A stretch of DNA of 64,000 bases from Algiphilus sp. (GTDB taxonomy: Bacteria > Pseudomonadota > Gammaproteobacteria > Nevskiales > Nevskiaceae). The DNA is taken from the NCBI RefSeq assembly GCF_023145115.1, contig NZ_JAGLEJ010000043.1, positions 1 to 64,000 of the forward strand. Reading direction: 5' to 3'. Below are positions 19,192 through 30,429 of this stretch, one piece after another; position 1 is the first letter of the stretch, and each line of letters begins with the position of its first letter. The translations under genes and the position numbers were made by a program. The notes beneath the pieces are model-generated. The model ran no database searches. It was not told where the DNA came from and worked only from the letters and a program-made list of their open reading frames with translations.

Positions 19192-19818
19192 ATGGTGCGG
19201 AATGGCCGGGCAACGGGTGCATGGACGCACGAAAGCGGCGCCGGGTTCCCGACGCGGGCGGTGCGGGTGGCATTATGCCTCACGGCGGCGTTGTTGACAG
19301 ATGTCACATATGCCGATCCGCTGCGCTGCCCCGACGGCATCGTCGACCGCGGCGACCGTGGCCACGAGGTCCGCGCCCGGTGCGCGCAGCCCGATCACAT
19401 CGAGTCGTGGGAGGCGGCACCACCGCTGGCGGCCGGCGCGGTGTGGTTCTACAACTTCGGTTCCTCCCGCCTGCTGCGCGTGCTGCGTTTCCGCGGTGAT
19501 CGGCTGGTCGCCATCGGGTCCGACGGTTACGGCTTCACCCCGCCGGCGCGCGCGGACTGCCGGCCCGGAGCGGCGCAGCGCGGTTGGTCCGCCTACCGGC
19601 TCGTGGCCTACTGCGGGTCGCCCGACAGCCGCGAAGTGGTGGGCAATCTGCTGGTGCCCGCCCGTCCGTTGAGCGGCATGGGCAGCACGCGTTCGGGACA
19701 GCGGGCTGTGCATCGCCAGCGATGGCGCTACGATTTCGGTCCTCGTCATTTCGTGCGGGAGTACACCCTTGATAACGCCGTCATCACCGATGTGCGCACG
19801 CTGGATCGCGGCAGCTAG
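19192..19818 (+). CDS. DUF2845-like exported small protein
   Basis: About 208 residues from ATG 19192. A GTG at 19261 would start directly at the hydrophobic signal peptide, which ends TDVTYA, and is an equally good start (185 residues). The mature N-terminus LRCPDGIVDRGDRGHEVRARC resembles DUF2845 proteins, in which a short cysteine-containing repeat is followed by beta strands. It is divergent from the DsbD-family gene, and the next gene starts inside its end. Function unknown; probably periplasmic. Confidence 0.65.
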   Translation: MVRNGRATGAWTHESGAGFPTRAVRVALCLTAALLTDVTYADPLRCPDGIVDRGDRGHEVRARCAQPDHIESWEAAPPLAAGAVWFYNFGSSRLLRVLRFRGDRLVAIGSDGYGFTPPARADCRPGAAQRGWSAYRLVAYCGSPDSREVVGNLLVPARPLSGMGSTRSGQRAVHRQRWRYDFGPRHFVREYTLDNAVITDVRTLDRGS

Positions 19819-20251
19819 CCTGCCGGCGCTGGCGCTGCTCCTGCAGGCCTGTGCCGGCGACCCCAAGCTGATCCGGTCGGACGGCGAGCTCGCCGCCTGC
19901 GACGGGCGGCACTGCGTGTCCTCCCAGGCCGACAATCCCGAGTACCACGTCCCGCCCATGCGCTATGCCGGCAGCTCGCGCTCGGCGCGCGAGCGCTTGG
20001 TGCGCTTCATCCAGGCGCAGGACGACAGCGAGGTCGTCACCAACAGCGACTGCTACGTGCACGCCGTCTTCCAGGGCGGCGTCATCCGCGGACCGGACGA
20101 TCTCGAGCTCTGGTTCTGCAGTCGGCCGGGCTACATCGAGGTGCGCTCGGCGAGCCGCTCGGGGCTGCAGCTGTCCGATGACAACCGCGAGCGCGTGCAG
20201 TCCCTGCGCGACGCGCTGTCGATCGATGCGGACCGTTCGCTGAACCAGTAG
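19790..20251 (+). CDS. DUF1499 family lipoprotein
   Basis: A 153-residue protein with a lipoprotein signal peptide: MCARWIAAASLPALALLLQAC, lipobox LLQAC. The body matches the DUF1499 pattern, with DCYVHAVFQ followed by DDLELWF and IEVRSASRSG. The start at 19790 overlaps the preceding gene by 29 bp; a TTG at 19769 is in frame but leaves a longer n-region. Function is not established; likely anchored in the envelope. Confidence 0.75.
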   Translation: MCARWIAAASLPALALLLQACAGDPKLIRSDGELAACDGRHCVSSQADNPEYHVPPMRYAGSSRSARERLVRFIQAQDDSEVVTNSDCYVHAVFQGGVIRGPDDLELWFCSRPGYIEVRSASRSGLQLSDDNRERVQSLRDALSIDADRSLNQ

Positions 20252-20340
20252 CGCGGCGCCGGCGGCGTGTCCAGCCCGATCGAGCCCTGCCCGGTGGCGC
20301 GGGCATAATCAGGCTCCCTTTCCGAACCCGCTCCGACGCC

Positions 20341-21723
<1,383 letters not shown>

Positions 21724-21725
21724 GC

Positions 21726-22100
21726 ATGGCCGCGCGCTGGCTGCTCGGCATCGGCGCACTGGTGTTTCTGGCGCTGGGCGCCAACGGGCTGGTGAATCCG
21801 GTCGGGCATCTGGCGCCCTACGATCTGGCGCTGCGTTCACCGGCGTGGCTGGGCGAAGTACGCGCCAACTACGGCGGCATGCACCTCGGCATCGGGCTGC
21901 TGCTCGCGTTCGGCGCCTGGCTGCCGGACTGGCGGCGCACGGGGCTGGCGGTCATGCTGGTCTTTCTCGGCGGACTCGCGGCGGGACGCACGCTGTCGGT
22001 GATCGTGGACGGTGTGCCGCCCGGCTTCGTGTTCGCTTTCATCGCCATCGAATGGCTGGGCGCGGCCGCCGCGCTCGTTCTTCTGCGGAGGCAGCTATGA
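21726..22100 (+). CDS. Small DUF4345-like membrane protein
   Basis: A 124-residue protein with four predicted membrane helices. It begins MAARWLLGIGALVFLALGANG and contains RANYGGMHLGIGLLL, typical of the DUF4345 group of integral membrane proteins with no assigned role. The start lies three bases after the stop of the oxidoreductase gene, and the end overlaps the next gene by ATGA. Confidence 0.72.
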   Translation: MAARWLLGIGALVFLALGANGLVNPVGHLAPYDLALRSPAWLGEVRANYGGMHLGIGLLLAFGAWLPDWRRTGLAVMLVFLGGLAAGRTLSVIVDGVPPGFVFAFIAIEWLGAAAALVLLRRQL

Positions 22101-22465
22101 CCAGTCCCTGGATGCTTATCGGCGCGGTCTACGGACTGCTCGGTGTCGCGGCCGGCGCCTTCGGCGCGCACGCGCTGCGCGGCCGGCTCCCGGAGGACAT
22201 GCTGGCGATCTTCCGCACCGCGGTGGAGTACCAGTTCTGGCACGTCGCGGCGCTGCTGGGGATCGGGCTGCTGGCGCGTCACTCCGCCGGTGCATGGCTG
22301 ACCGCGTCCGGCGTGGCCTTCACGCTGGGGGTGCTGGTCTTCTCCGGCAGCCTCTACGTGCTGGCGCTGTCCGGCGTGCGCGTGTGGGGCGCCGTCACGC
22401 CGATCGGCGGCGTCGGCCTGATCGCGGGCTGGCTGTGTCTGATCGTCCACCTGCTGCGTTCGTGA
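22097..22465 (+). CDS. DUF423 family membrane protein
   Basis: A 122-residue protein with four predicted membrane helices. The family hallmark GAFGAHALRGRLPEDMLAIF and the second-helix segment TAVEYQFWHV are clear. The role of the family (YgdD-like) is unknown. It is translationally coupled to the preceding gene by an ATGA overlap. Confidence 0.85.
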   Translation: MTSPWMLIGAVYGLLGVAAGAFGAHALRGRLPEDMLAIFRTAVEYQFWHVAALLGIGLLARHSAGAWLTASGVAFTLGVLVFSGSLYVLALSGVRVWGAVTPIGGVGLIAGWLCLIVHLLRS

Positions 22466-22553
22466 ATCCGGAATCGGCGGTCGCCGGGAACCGTCGCCGC
22501 GCGCGCACGGTCGATGGATCCATGAACGATCGATGGCCAACGAGGAGATCCGC

Positions 22554-23057
22554 ATGCAGAGACGGCACGTCCTGGCGGCGCTGGGCGCCGCACTGCCCGT
22601 GGGCATGCTGAGCATGCGACTGGGCGCCTACACGCGCGAGGAGAAGGATTACTGGAAGTCGGTGCTCGATGCCGACGCCTATCGCATCCTTGTCGAGGAG
22701 GGCACCGAGCGCGCCGGCAGCTCGCCGCTCAACGCCGAGAAGCGCGCCGGCACCTACACCTGCGCCGCCTGCTTCCTGCCGCTGTTCGACGCCGGCACCA
22801 AGTACGAGAGCGGCACCGGCTGGCCCAGCTTCTACGACACGCTGCCCGATGCGGTGGCCACCAAGCGCGACTTCAAGCTGATCATCCCGCGCACCGAGTA
22901 TCACTGCGCGCGCTGCGGCGGGCATCAGGGGCACGTCTTCGAGGACGGCCCCGAACCCACCGGACTGCGTTACTGCAACAACGGGCTGGCGCTGCATTTC
23001 GTGCCGGAGGGCGAGTCGCTGCCCGACGCGCGCCTGCCGGACGGAGCGGCCGCATGA
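22554..23057 (+). CDS. msrB: Exported peptide-methionine (R)-S-oxide reductase MsrB
   Basis: A 167-residue enzyme that reduces the R isomer of methionine sulfoxide. The start at 22554 follows a GAGGAG ribosome-binding site and gives a twin-arginine-like leader, MQRRHVLAALGAALPVGM. Zinc ligands are Cys70, Cys73, Cys118 and Cys121. The catalytic Cys141 lies in LRYCNNGLALHF. The leader suggests the protein acts in the periplasm. It overlaps msrA by ATGA. Confidence 0.92.
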   Translation: MQRRHVLAALGAALPVGMLSMRLGAYTREEKDYWKSVLDADAYRILVEEGTERAGSSPLNAEKRAGTYTCAACFLPLFDAGTKYESGTGWPSFYDTLPDAVATKRDFKLIIPRTEYHCARCGGHQGHVFEDGPEPTGLRYCNNGLALHFVPEGESLPDARLPDGAAA

Positions 23058-23668
23058 CGGCACGTGCATGGCTGGCCGGCCTGCTGCTGGCGACGGGTAC
23101 CGCGATGGCCGCCGACGACGCGGACCCCGGCGGCGAGGTGGCCTACTTCGCGGGCGGCTGCTTCTGGTGCACCGAGGCCGACTTCGAGAAGCTCGACGGC
23201 GTCACCGAAGCGGTGTCGGGCTACATGGGCGGCGATGTCCCCGATCCCACCTACAAGCAGGTCAGCCGCGGCGGCACCGGGCACACCGAGGCGGTGCGCG
23301 TGCACTACGACCCCGAGCGCATCAGCTACGCGCAGCTGGTGGCCTTCCACTGGCGCAACATCGATCCCACCGTCGCCGACCGGCAGTTCTGCGATCGCGG
23401 CAGCCAGTACCGCGCCGGCATCTACTATCGCGACGACGCCGAGAAGGCGATCGCCGAGGCCAGCCTGGAGCAGGTGGAGGCGCGCTTCGACGAGGTCCGC
23501 ACCGAGATCGCGCCGGCCACCACGTTCTACGAGGCCGAGGCCTATCATCAGGACTACGCGGACCGGAACAGCATCCGCTACAAGATCTACCGCTTCAACT
23601 GCGGGCGCGACGATCGGCTGGAGAAGCTCTGGGGCGACGAGGCCGGCAAGCTGCCCGACGACGCGTGA
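23054..23668 (+). CDS. msrA: Exported peptide-methionine (S)-S-oxide reductase MsrA
   Basis: A 204-residue enzyme with a Sec signal peptide (MTARAWLAGLLLATGTAMA). The catalytic motif GGCFWCTEADF has nucleophile Cys36. The family signature GYMGG and the YHQDY segment are present. It acts on the S isomer of methionine sulfoxide, complementing the MsrB encoded just upstream, so the pair can repair both isomers outside the cytoplasm. Electrons may come through the DsbD-family protein 4 kb upstream (inference). Confidence 0.94.
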   Translation: MTARAWLAGLLLATGTAMAADDADPGGEVAYFAGGCFWCTEADFEKLDGVTEAVSGYMGGDVPDPTYKQVSRGGTGHTEAVRVHYDPERISYAQLVAFHWRNIDPTVADRQFCDRGSQYRAGIYYRDDAEKAIAEASLEQVEARFDEVRTEIAPATTFYEAEAYHQDYADRNSIRYKIYRFNCGRDDRLEKLWGDEAGKLPDDA

Positions 23669-23738
23669 GACCGGCGCTGACACCGCCCGCGTGCGGTGTG
23701 ACAATGCATCGCTCGTCCCCGCCTTGCGCCGCCAGCCC

Positions 23739-24332
23739 TTGACCGAACCCCGTCCGCTGCTTCTCGCCTCGCGCTCGCCGCGCAGACGCACCATGCTCGC
23801 CGAGCTCGGCTTCGACTTCTCGGTGGGCTCCGCCGACATCGACGAAACCCCGCTGCCGGGCGAGGGCGGCGATGCCTTCGCCGCGCGCATGGCGCGCGGC
23901 AAGGCGCTGGCGGTGGCCGCCGACTGCCCGGGGCATCTGGTGCTGTCGGCCGACACCGATGTCGCGCTCGACGGTCGCATCCTCGGCAAGCCGCGCGATC
24001 GCGACCACGCCATCGCCATGCTGGCGGCACTGTCGGATCGCACCCATCACGTCCACAGCGCGGTGGCGGTGGCCGACGGCGGCGGCGAACCGGTGCTGGT
24101 GCAGACCGTGACCGCGGTGCGCTTCGCGCGCGTGGCGCCGGACGAGGCCGCGCACTACTGGGACACCGGCGAGCCCGCCGACAAGGCCGGCGGCTACGCC
24201 ATCCAGGGATTCGCCGCGCGCTGGGTGCGCGAGGTGCACGGCAGCGTCAGCGCGGTCATCGGGCTGCCGCTGGTGGAGACGGTCGAGCTGCTGGCGCGCT
24301 TCGGTGTGCAGCCGCGTGCGGAAGCGGCGTGA
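23739..24332 (+). CDS. Maf/YhdE-like nucleotide pyrophosphatase
   Basis: About 197 residues. The Maf signature LLLASRSPRRRTMLAELG opens the protein. The segments SADTDVALDGRILGKP and GYAIQGFAARWV follow; the latter fits the YhdE group that hydrolyses dTTP and UTP. No ATG lies near the expected start. TTG 23739 gives a normal N-terminus, and a GTG further upstream is possible. The stop overlaps the GTG start of rng, as in the common maf-rng arrangement. Confidence 0.88.
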   Translation: MTEPRPLLLASRSPRRRTMLAELGFDFSVGSADIDETPLPGEGGDAFAARMARGKALAVAADCPGHLVLSADTDVALDGRILGKPRDRDHAIAMLAALSDRTHHVHSAVAVADGGGEPVLVQTVTAVRFARVAPDEAAHYWDTGEPADKAGGYAIQGFAARWVREVHGSVSAVIGLPLVETVELLARFGVQPRAEAA

Positions 24333-25789
24333 GCACCGAGATCCTGGTCAACATCGCGCCGCAGGAGACGCGCGTGGCGCTGGTGGAGAGCGGCGTGGTG
24401 CAGGAAGCCTACGTCCAGCGCGCGCTGCGCCACGGGCTGGTGGGCAATCTCTACGTCGGTCAGGTGCAGCGCGTGCTGCCCGGCATGCAGGCGGCCTTCA
24501 TCGACATCGGCCTGGAGCGGACCGGCTTCCTGCACGCCTCCGACATGGTGCGTCTCAACGAGACCGGTGACGCCGCGCTGCCGCAGATCGGCGCGCTGCT
24601 GCAGGAGGGTCAGCGGGTGCTGGTGCAGGTGCTCAAGGACCCGCTCGGCAGCAAGGGCGCGCGCCTCACCACGCTGCCCTCGATTCCGTCGCGCTATCTG
24701 GTGCTGCTGCCCTTCGACCAGCACGTCGGCGTCTCCGCGCGCATCGAGGACGACGGCGAGCGCGAGCGGCTGCGCGAGGTGGTCGGGCGGCTCAGCGCCG
24801 AGCTGGCGCCCGGCTACGGCGTCATCGTGCGCACCGCCGGCGAGGGTGCCAGCGAGGATCAGCTGGCGCAGGATCTGCGCTTCCTCAGCAAGCTCTGGCA
24901 GGCGATCAGCGAGCAGGCGGCGGGCGCGCCCCCGCGCACGCTGGTGCACGGCGATCTGCCGCTGTCGATGCGCATCCTCCGCGACCTGCTCGGTGTCGAT
25001 GTCGATCGCGTGCGCGTCGACAGCGCCGAGGAATGCGCGCGCCTCAGGAGCTTCACGCAGACCTTCATCCCCGACGCGGTGCACATCATCGAGCACTACG
25101 ACGGCGCCGCGCCGATCTTCGACCTGTTCGGCGTCGAGGATGACCTCAACCGCGCGCTCGACCGGCGCGTGCCGCTCAAGTCGGGCGGCCATCTGGTCAT
25201 CGACCAGACCGAGGCGATGACCACGGTCGACGTCAACACCGGCGCCTACACCGGCCACCGCAATCTCGAGGAGACCGCGCTCAAGACCAATCTCGAGGCA
25301 GCGCAGGCGATCGCGCGCCAGCTCCGGCTACGCAATCTCGGCGGCATCATCATCATCGACTTCATCGACATGGAGCACGCCGCGCATCGCGAGCAGATCT
25401 CGCGCCTGCTCGAGCGCTGCCTGGCGCGCGACCCGGCGCGCACGGTGGTGTGCCCGGTGTCGCCGCTGGGGCTCGTGGAGATGACCCGCAAGCGCACCCG
25501 CGAATCGCTCGGCCACATCCTGTGCGAACCGTGCGCGGCCTGCGAGGGGCGCGGCTACGTCAAGACCGTGGAAACCGTCTGCTACGAGATCTTCCGCGAG
25601 ATCCAGCGCTCGGCGCGCCAGTTCGAGGCGCAGGCCTTCCTGGTGATCGCCGCGCCGCCGGTGGTCGACCGACTGCGCGACGAGCTCTCCGTGGGCATGG
25701 CCGAGCTCGAGGAGCAGCTGGCGCGACCGGTGCGCCTGCAGACCGAGACCGGCTATCTGCAGGACACCTTCGACGTCGTGCCGCTGTGA
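24329..25789 (+). CDS. rng: Ribonuclease G
   Basis: A 486-residue endoribonuclease for 16S rRNA 5' maturation and mRNA turnover. An S1-like domain (about 35-110, NLYVGQVQRVLPGMQAAFID) is followed by the RNase E/G catalytic core, with TTVDVNTGAYTG and GGIIIIDFIDM carrying the metal-binding aspartates. Zinc-link cysteines lie in CEPCAACEGRG. The GTG start overlaps the maf stop. It lacks the long C-terminal scaffold of RNase E, as expected for RNase G. Confidence 0.95.
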   Translation: MSTEILVNIAPQETRVALVESGVVQEAYVQRALRHGLVGNLYVGQVQRVLPGMQAAFIDIGLERTGFLHASDMVRLNETGDAALPQIGALLQEGQRVLVQVLKDPLGSKGARLTTLPSIPSRYLVLLPFDQHVGVSARIEDDGERERLREVVGRLSAELAPGYGVIVRTAGEGASEDQLAQDLRFLSKLWQAISEQAAGAPPRTLVHGDLPLSMRILRDLLGVDVDRVRVDSAEECARLRSFTQTFIPDAVHIIEHYDGAAPIFDLFGVEDDLNRALDRRVPLKSGGHLVIDQTEAMTTVDVNTGAYTGHRNLEETALKTNLEAAQAIARQLRLRNLGGIIIIDFIDMEHAAHREQISRLLERCLARDPARTVVCPVSPLGLVEMTRKRTRESLGHILCEPCAACEGRGYVKTVETVCYEIFREIQRSARQFEAQAFLVIAAPPVVDRLRDELSVGMAELEEQLARPVRLQTETGYLQDTFDVVPL

Positions 25790-25801
25790 TGGACTAGCGG
25801 C

Positions 25802-28800
25802 ATGCGCGCGCGCAGCCACAACACGGGCGTCGTCGGCCGCGCCGCGCTGTTCGCGCTGGCGCTGGGCGTGCTGCTGTCGACCGTGCTGCAGACCGGTGCC
25901 AATGCCTGGCTCTCGGCGCAGCGGGGCGGCATCGAGGCGATGGTCGCCGAGGTCACGCGGGCGCCGGCGCGCATCGGCGGCGTGCGGCTGGTGTGGAAGG
26001 ACTTCCGGCCGCGGCTCGAGCTGCGCGATGCCCGGCTGCTGCTGGCCGAGACCGAGGCCGCCCCGTTGCGGGTGACCTACCTGCGGCTCGGTGTCGAGGT
26101 GCTGCCGCTTCTGCGGGGCGAGGTGCGGCCCAACAGTCTGCAGCTGGCGGGGCTGGCCCTGCGCCTCAACCAGGATGCCGAGGGCCGCTGGCGCATCGGC
26201 GATCGCGAACGCCGCGTGCGACCGGACCTCGGCGATATCCTGCGCTTCGCGGCGCGCTTCGACGATCTGCGCGCCGAGCGCGTCGAGCTCGGCATGCTGG
26301 CGCACGGCAGCGACCAGCCGGTGGACACCTTCGTGGAGCATGCGCGACTGCTGCCCGAGCGCGGCGGCTGGCGCCTGAATGCGACCCTGCTGGACGGCGA
26401 GCGCAGCGGCCGCCTCACGGTCGCCGGCATGATCGAGGGCGATGCGGACCGGCCGTCGGACTGGCGGCAGAGCTGGCAGCTGGCCTTCGACGGCAACCAC
26501 GATCTTGCGGCCAGCGTCGGGCACGTGCTGCCGCGTCTGCACGATCTGCCGCGCATCGAGGGCGGGCGCCTGCGCGCCGAGTTGCGGCGTCAGGGCGGCG
26601 CCGGCGACGCATCCTGGCTGATGACCGCCGATCTGCGTGCCCGGCATCTGCACGGTCGGCAGGGACAGCAGCTGGAGGACCTGCGCGCCGAGGCCACCGG
26701 CCGTTTCGACGACGGCGCGCTCGATGTCGACGTGACACGGCTGTCGGCTGCCGGCGAAACCCGCGGTGCCGGCGTTTCGCTGCGCCTCGATACCGCCGCG
26801 CCCGCGCTCACCTTGCGCGCCGACTGGCTGGCCGTCGATCCGGTATCGGACTGGCTGCGTGCGGCCTCGGGCGAAGCGCTGCCGGCGGTGAGTGGCCGGC
26901 TGCGGGCCGTCGAACTCGCCTGGCAGGGCGAGGGCGCCATGCCGCCGTCGCTGCCGGCGCGCTACCGGGCACGGATCGACGGGCTGCGGGTGGCCGGTGA
27001 CGCCGTCACGATCATCGGTCTGTCCGGATCGGTCGACGGCAGCGGCGACAGCGGCCGCTTCGTGCTCGACGACGGTCCGCTCGAAGTGCGCCTGCCCGAC
27101 CACCTGTTCGCGCCGCTGCGCATGGACCGCGCCGCCGGCACGGTGCGATGGTCGCCGGGCGGGGAAGGCGGCCGCGAGCTGGCGTTCGAGGATCTGGCGA
27201 TGGCGCTCGACAGCCTGCGCGCCGAGGGTGGCGGGCGTCTGCGCATGCCGGCGGACGCGCCGCCGCATCTGCAGCTCGACGTCGCGCTGAGCGGCGAGCG
27301 CGCGGCCGATGCCAAGCCCTTCATGCCGCGACGCTGGCGGCCGGAGCTGCGCGACTACCTCGCCGGCGCCATCCGGCAGGGCACCGTCGACGACGGTCGG
27401 CTGCGCTTCGACGCCACGCTCGCCGAAGGCTTCTGGCGCGATCCGGACACGCGCTTCGACATCGCCTTGTCGGTATCGGACGGGCGCATGCGCTTCCATC
27501 CCGAGTGGCCGGTGCTGACCGGGCTGCGCGCCGATCTGGCCATCGATGCGCGCAGCATCACCATCGATGCCGAGCGCGGGAACCTCGCCGGCCTCGCGCT
27601 GGCCGACGTGCGCGTCGCCATCCCCGATTTCAGGGCCGCGGAGCTGCGCGCCGAGCTGGTCCACGCCGACAGTCTGGAGAACTGGTACGCGATGCTCGCC
27701 GAGAGTCCCCTGGCGTCGCGACTGCGCGGACTCCTGGAGGGCACCGCCGGGGTGGGCCGCGCGCGCGTCGACTTTGCGCTCGACCTGCCGCTCAAGGACA
27801 AGGCCGCGGCGGTGGCCGAGGGGCGCATCGGACTCGACCGGGTCGACCTGCGCGTCGATCGCATCGATGCCACGGTGGAGGATGTCCGGGGTGGCATCCA
27901 TTTCATCAATCACGCCGTCGCCGCCGAGGATCTGACCGGCACGCTCCACGGCAGACCCCTGCGCGCCGGGATCGCGACCGAGGACGGCATGCCGCGGCTG
28001 CGCGCCGAGACCGATGTCGACCTCGCGGCCCGCGACGAGCTGGCGCGCTTCGTGCCCGACTGGCTTCAGCCCCGTCTCGCCGGCGTGCTCCCGCTGGCGC
28101 TGACGCTCGATCTCGGGCCGCGCGACGGCACCACCGCGCTGGCGCTCGAGCTGGGCAGCGAGAACCTGCGCGTCGATCTGCCGGCGCCCTTCGATCTGGT
28201 CCCGGACGCCGGACGCGATGCCCTGCGGGTCGACGTCGCGCTGCGCGGGCCGGACATCGCCAGCCTGCGCGTGCGTCTGCCGGGGCGCTTCGAGGTCCAG
28301 CGCTTCGGCAACAGCACCCGCGTGCACCTCGGGCCCGGGCGCGCCCGCGCCGACGAGACGGCGGGACTGACCGTGACCGGGCACGCCGGGCGCGTGGCGC
28401 TGTTGCCCTGGCTGCGGTTCGCGAGCGAGCGCGCGGCCGCGGCGACCGGCGCGGAGACCGCACCGGCCGAACGGCTGACGCGCATCGACCTCACGGCCGA
28501 GCACGTGCTGGCGGGGCCCCTGTCCATTCCCGATCTGGCGGTACAGCTGACGCGCGATGCGCACAGCTACCGCTTCGCGATCGACGGTGGCTCGCGCGGC
28601 GAGGTGCGTGTCGACACTGGTGGGCGCGGTGAGCTCGAGGTGCGCTTCGAGCGGCTGCGCCTGCGGCGGCGGCCCGATGCCGCCGACGGCCCCGGCGCGC
28701 CGGAAGCGGACGGCGACGACGGACGCGACGGCGGGCAGCGACTCGATCCGCGGCGCATGCCGTCGGCGGATGTGCTGGTCGGCCAGCTGGTGCTCGACGA

Positions 28801-29608
28801 TCTCGATCTGGGCCAGCTCGACATGCGGCTGCGGGGGCTGGACGACGGACTGCGCCTGAGCAATCTGCGCATCACCGACGGCGCGCTGGCGCTGGATGCC
28901 ACCGGCGAGTGGCGCACGGTGCCGGCCGGCGATGCGGGCGATGCCGACGGCGGTGTGCGCATGCACCTGGACGCCGACCTCGAGACCGGGGCCATCGATC
29001 CGCTGCTGACGGCGCTGGGCTACGCCCGCACGCTGTCGGCCGACCGGTTCCGCGCGCAGGCCTCGCTGCGCTGGTCCGACATGGACGCGCTGGCGCGGCT
29101 CGCCGGCGCCGAGGGCACGCTGAGCGTGGAGGCCACCGAGGGCAACATCGCCGCCGTCGAACCCGGCGCCGGCCGCATGCTGGGGCTGTTCAACTTCTAC
29201 GCGCTGCCGCGCCGCCTGGGGCTGGATTTCCGCGACGTCACCGCCAGCGGGCTGGCCTTCGACCGTCTCGCCGGTAGCTTCGCGCTCGGCGGCGGGCAGG
29301 CGCGCACCGACGATCTGGTGCTCGACGGGCCGTCGCTGCGCGTCGAGGTCGACGGACGCGTCGGGCTGGCGGCGCGGGACTACGATCAGCTGATCAGCAT
29401 CTACCCCGATGTCTCGGGCGGCATGACGCTGGGCGGCGCCGTGCTCGGCGGGCCGGTCGGGGTGGGTATTGCGCTGCTGGCACGCGAGCTGTTCGAGACC
29501 CCCATTGATGCCGCCACGCGCATCCAGTACCGCCTTGTGGGGCCCTGGGACGATCCCCAGTTCATCCCGCAGGACATCGACACTCCGTCGGAGGAGCGTT
29601 CGCCTTGA
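25802..29608 (+). CDS. yhdP: YhdP-family AsmA-like protein
   Basis: A 1268-residue protein with one N-terminal membrane anchor (about residues 12-32) and a long periplasmic beta-rich body ending in the conserved AsmA-like C-terminal region (AGRMLGLFNFYALPRRLGLDF). In E. coli, YhdP, TamB and YdbH together move phospholipids from the inner to the outer membrane. The order rng-yhdP-nitrilase-tldD is a conserved gammaproteobacterial arrangement. Its stop overlaps the next start (TTGA). Confidence 0.9.
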   Translation: MRARSHNTGVVGRAALFALALGVLLSTVLQTGANAWLSAQRGGIEAMVAEVTRAPARIGGVRLVWKDFRPRLELRDARLLLAETEAAPLRVTYLRLGVEVLPLLRGEVRPNSLQLAGLALRLNQDAEGRWRIGDRERRVRPDLGDILRFAARFDDLRAERVELGMLAHGSDQPVDTFVEHARLLPERGGWRLNATLLDGERSGRLTVAGMIEGDADRPSDWRQSWQLAFDGNHDLAASVGHVLPRLHDLPRIEGGRLRAELRRQGGAGDASWLMTADLRARHLHGRQGQQLEDLRAEATGRFDDGALDVDVTRLSAAGETRGAGVSLRLDTAAPALTLRADWLAVDPVSDWLRAASGEALPAVSGRLRAVELAWQGEGAMPPSLPARYRARIDGLRVAGDAVTIIGLSGSVDGSGDSGRFVLDDGPLEVRLPDHLFAPLRMDRAAGTVRWSPGGEGGRELAFEDLAMALDSLRAEGGGRLRMPADAPPHLQLDVALSGERAADAKPFMPRRWRPELRDYLAGAIRQGTVDDGRLRFDATLAEGFWRDPDTRFDIALSVSDGRMRFHPEWPVLTGLRADLAIDARSITIDAERGNLAGLALADVRVAIPDFRAAELRAELVHADSLENWYAMLAESPLASRLRGLLEGTAGVGRARVDFALDLPLKDKAAAVAEGRIGLDRVDLRVDRIDATVEDVRGGIHFINHAVAAEDLTGTLHGRPLRAGIATEDGMPRLRAETDVDLAARDELARFVPDWLQPRLAGVLPLALTLDLGPRDGTTALALELGSENLRVDLPAPFDLVPDAGRDALRVDVALRGPDIASLRVRLPGRFEVQRFGNSTRVHLGPGRARADETAGLTVTGHAGRVALLPWLRFASERAAAATGAETAPAERLTRIDLTAEHVLAGPLSIPDLAVQLTRDAHSYRFAIDGGSRGEVRVDTGGRGELEVRFERLRLRRRPDAADGPGAPEADGDDGRDGGQRLDPRRMPSADVLVGQLVLDDLDLGQLDMRLRGLDDGLRLSNLRITDGALALDATGEWRTVPAGDAGDADGGVRMHLDADLETGAIDPLLTALGYARTLSADRFRAQASLRWSDMDALARLAGAEGTLSVEATEGNIAAVEPGAGRMLGLFNFYALPRRLGLDFRDVTASGLAFDRLAGSFALGGGQARTDDLVLDGPSLRVEVDGRVGLAARDYDQLISIYPDVSGGMTLGGAVLGGPVGVGIALLARELFETPIDAATRIQYRLVGPWDDPQFIPQDIDTPSEERSP

Positions 29609-30426
29609 GCCGCATCCGTGCCGCCGTGCTGCAGATGAACAGTGCCAACGACGTGGCCGCCAACCTGGCCGCGGTGGAGGCTGCCGCCGCCACTGCAGCC
29701 GATGCCGGCGTGCGCCTGCTGGTGCTGCCCGAGAACTTCGCCTTCATGGGCGCGCGGGCGCGCGACAAGCTGGCGATAGCCGAAGCGCCCGGTCGCGGCC
29801 CCATCCAGGATGCCTGCGCCGCGCTGGCGCAGCGTCACGGCATGTGGATCGTCGCCGGCACCATCGCCCTGGCGCATCCCGACGAGGCCGACCGCATCAT
29901 CGCGGCCAGCATCGTGTTCGACGACACCGGCGTCGCGCGGGCGCGCTACGACAAGGCGCACCTCTTCGACGTGCAGACGCCCGGCGGTGCCTATCGCGAG
30001 TCGGCCACCATCGCGCCCGGCCCGGCGCGCGCCGTGGTCTGCGACGGACCCGGTGCGCGCGGCGGACTGTCGGTGTGCTACGACCTGCGCTTTCCGGAGC
30101 TCTACCGGCACCAGGTTGCCGAGGGCGCGCTCTGGCTGAGCGTGCCCTCGGCCTTCACCCACGCCACCGGCCGCGCGCACTGGGCGACGCTGCTCGGCGC
30201 CCGTGCCATCGAGAACCAGTGCTTCGTGCTGGCGCCGAACCAGTGCGGCACGCACGCAGACGGCCGTGCGACCTGGGGGCACAGCCGTATCGTGGGGCCG
30301 TGGGGCGACGTGCTGGCCGACTGCGGCAGCGAGCCCGGTCTGGCGACGGCCGAGCTCGATTTCGGGGCGCAGGCCCAGCTGCGTCGACGGTTCCCGGCGC
30401 TGAGCCATCGCCGCATTTACACTTGA
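29605..30426 (+). CDS. Nitrilase-superfamily carbon-nitrogen hydrolase
   Basis: A 273-residue amidohydrolase of the Nit1/YbeM type. The Glu-Lys-Cys triad is visible in LPENFAF, YDKAHLFD and GGLSVCYDLRFPELYR. The family includes omega-amidase and deaminated-glutathione amidase, and the latter is the likelier role. The start is a TTG at 29605 overlapping the yhdP stop, with GGAGGAG seven bases upstream. Confidence 0.85.
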   Translation: MSRIRAAVLQMNSANDVAANLAAVEAAAATAADAGVRLLVLPENFAFMGARARDKLAIAEAPGRGPIQDACAALAQRHGMWIVAGTIALAHPDEADRIIAASIVFDDTGVARARYDKAHLFDVQTPGGAYRESATIAPGPARAVVCDGPGARGGLSVCYDLRFPELYRHQVAEGALWLSVPSAFTHATGRAHWATLLGARAIENQCFVLAPNQCGTHADGRATWGHSRIVGPWGDVLADCGSEPGLATAELDFGAQAQLRRRFPALSHRRIYT

Positions 30427-30429
30427 CCC

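Noticed and set aside
25328..28966. A 1212-codon minus-strand open frame
   Set aside because: It is antisense to rng and yhdP with low-complexity Arg/Gln/His translation; the sense genes have clear families.
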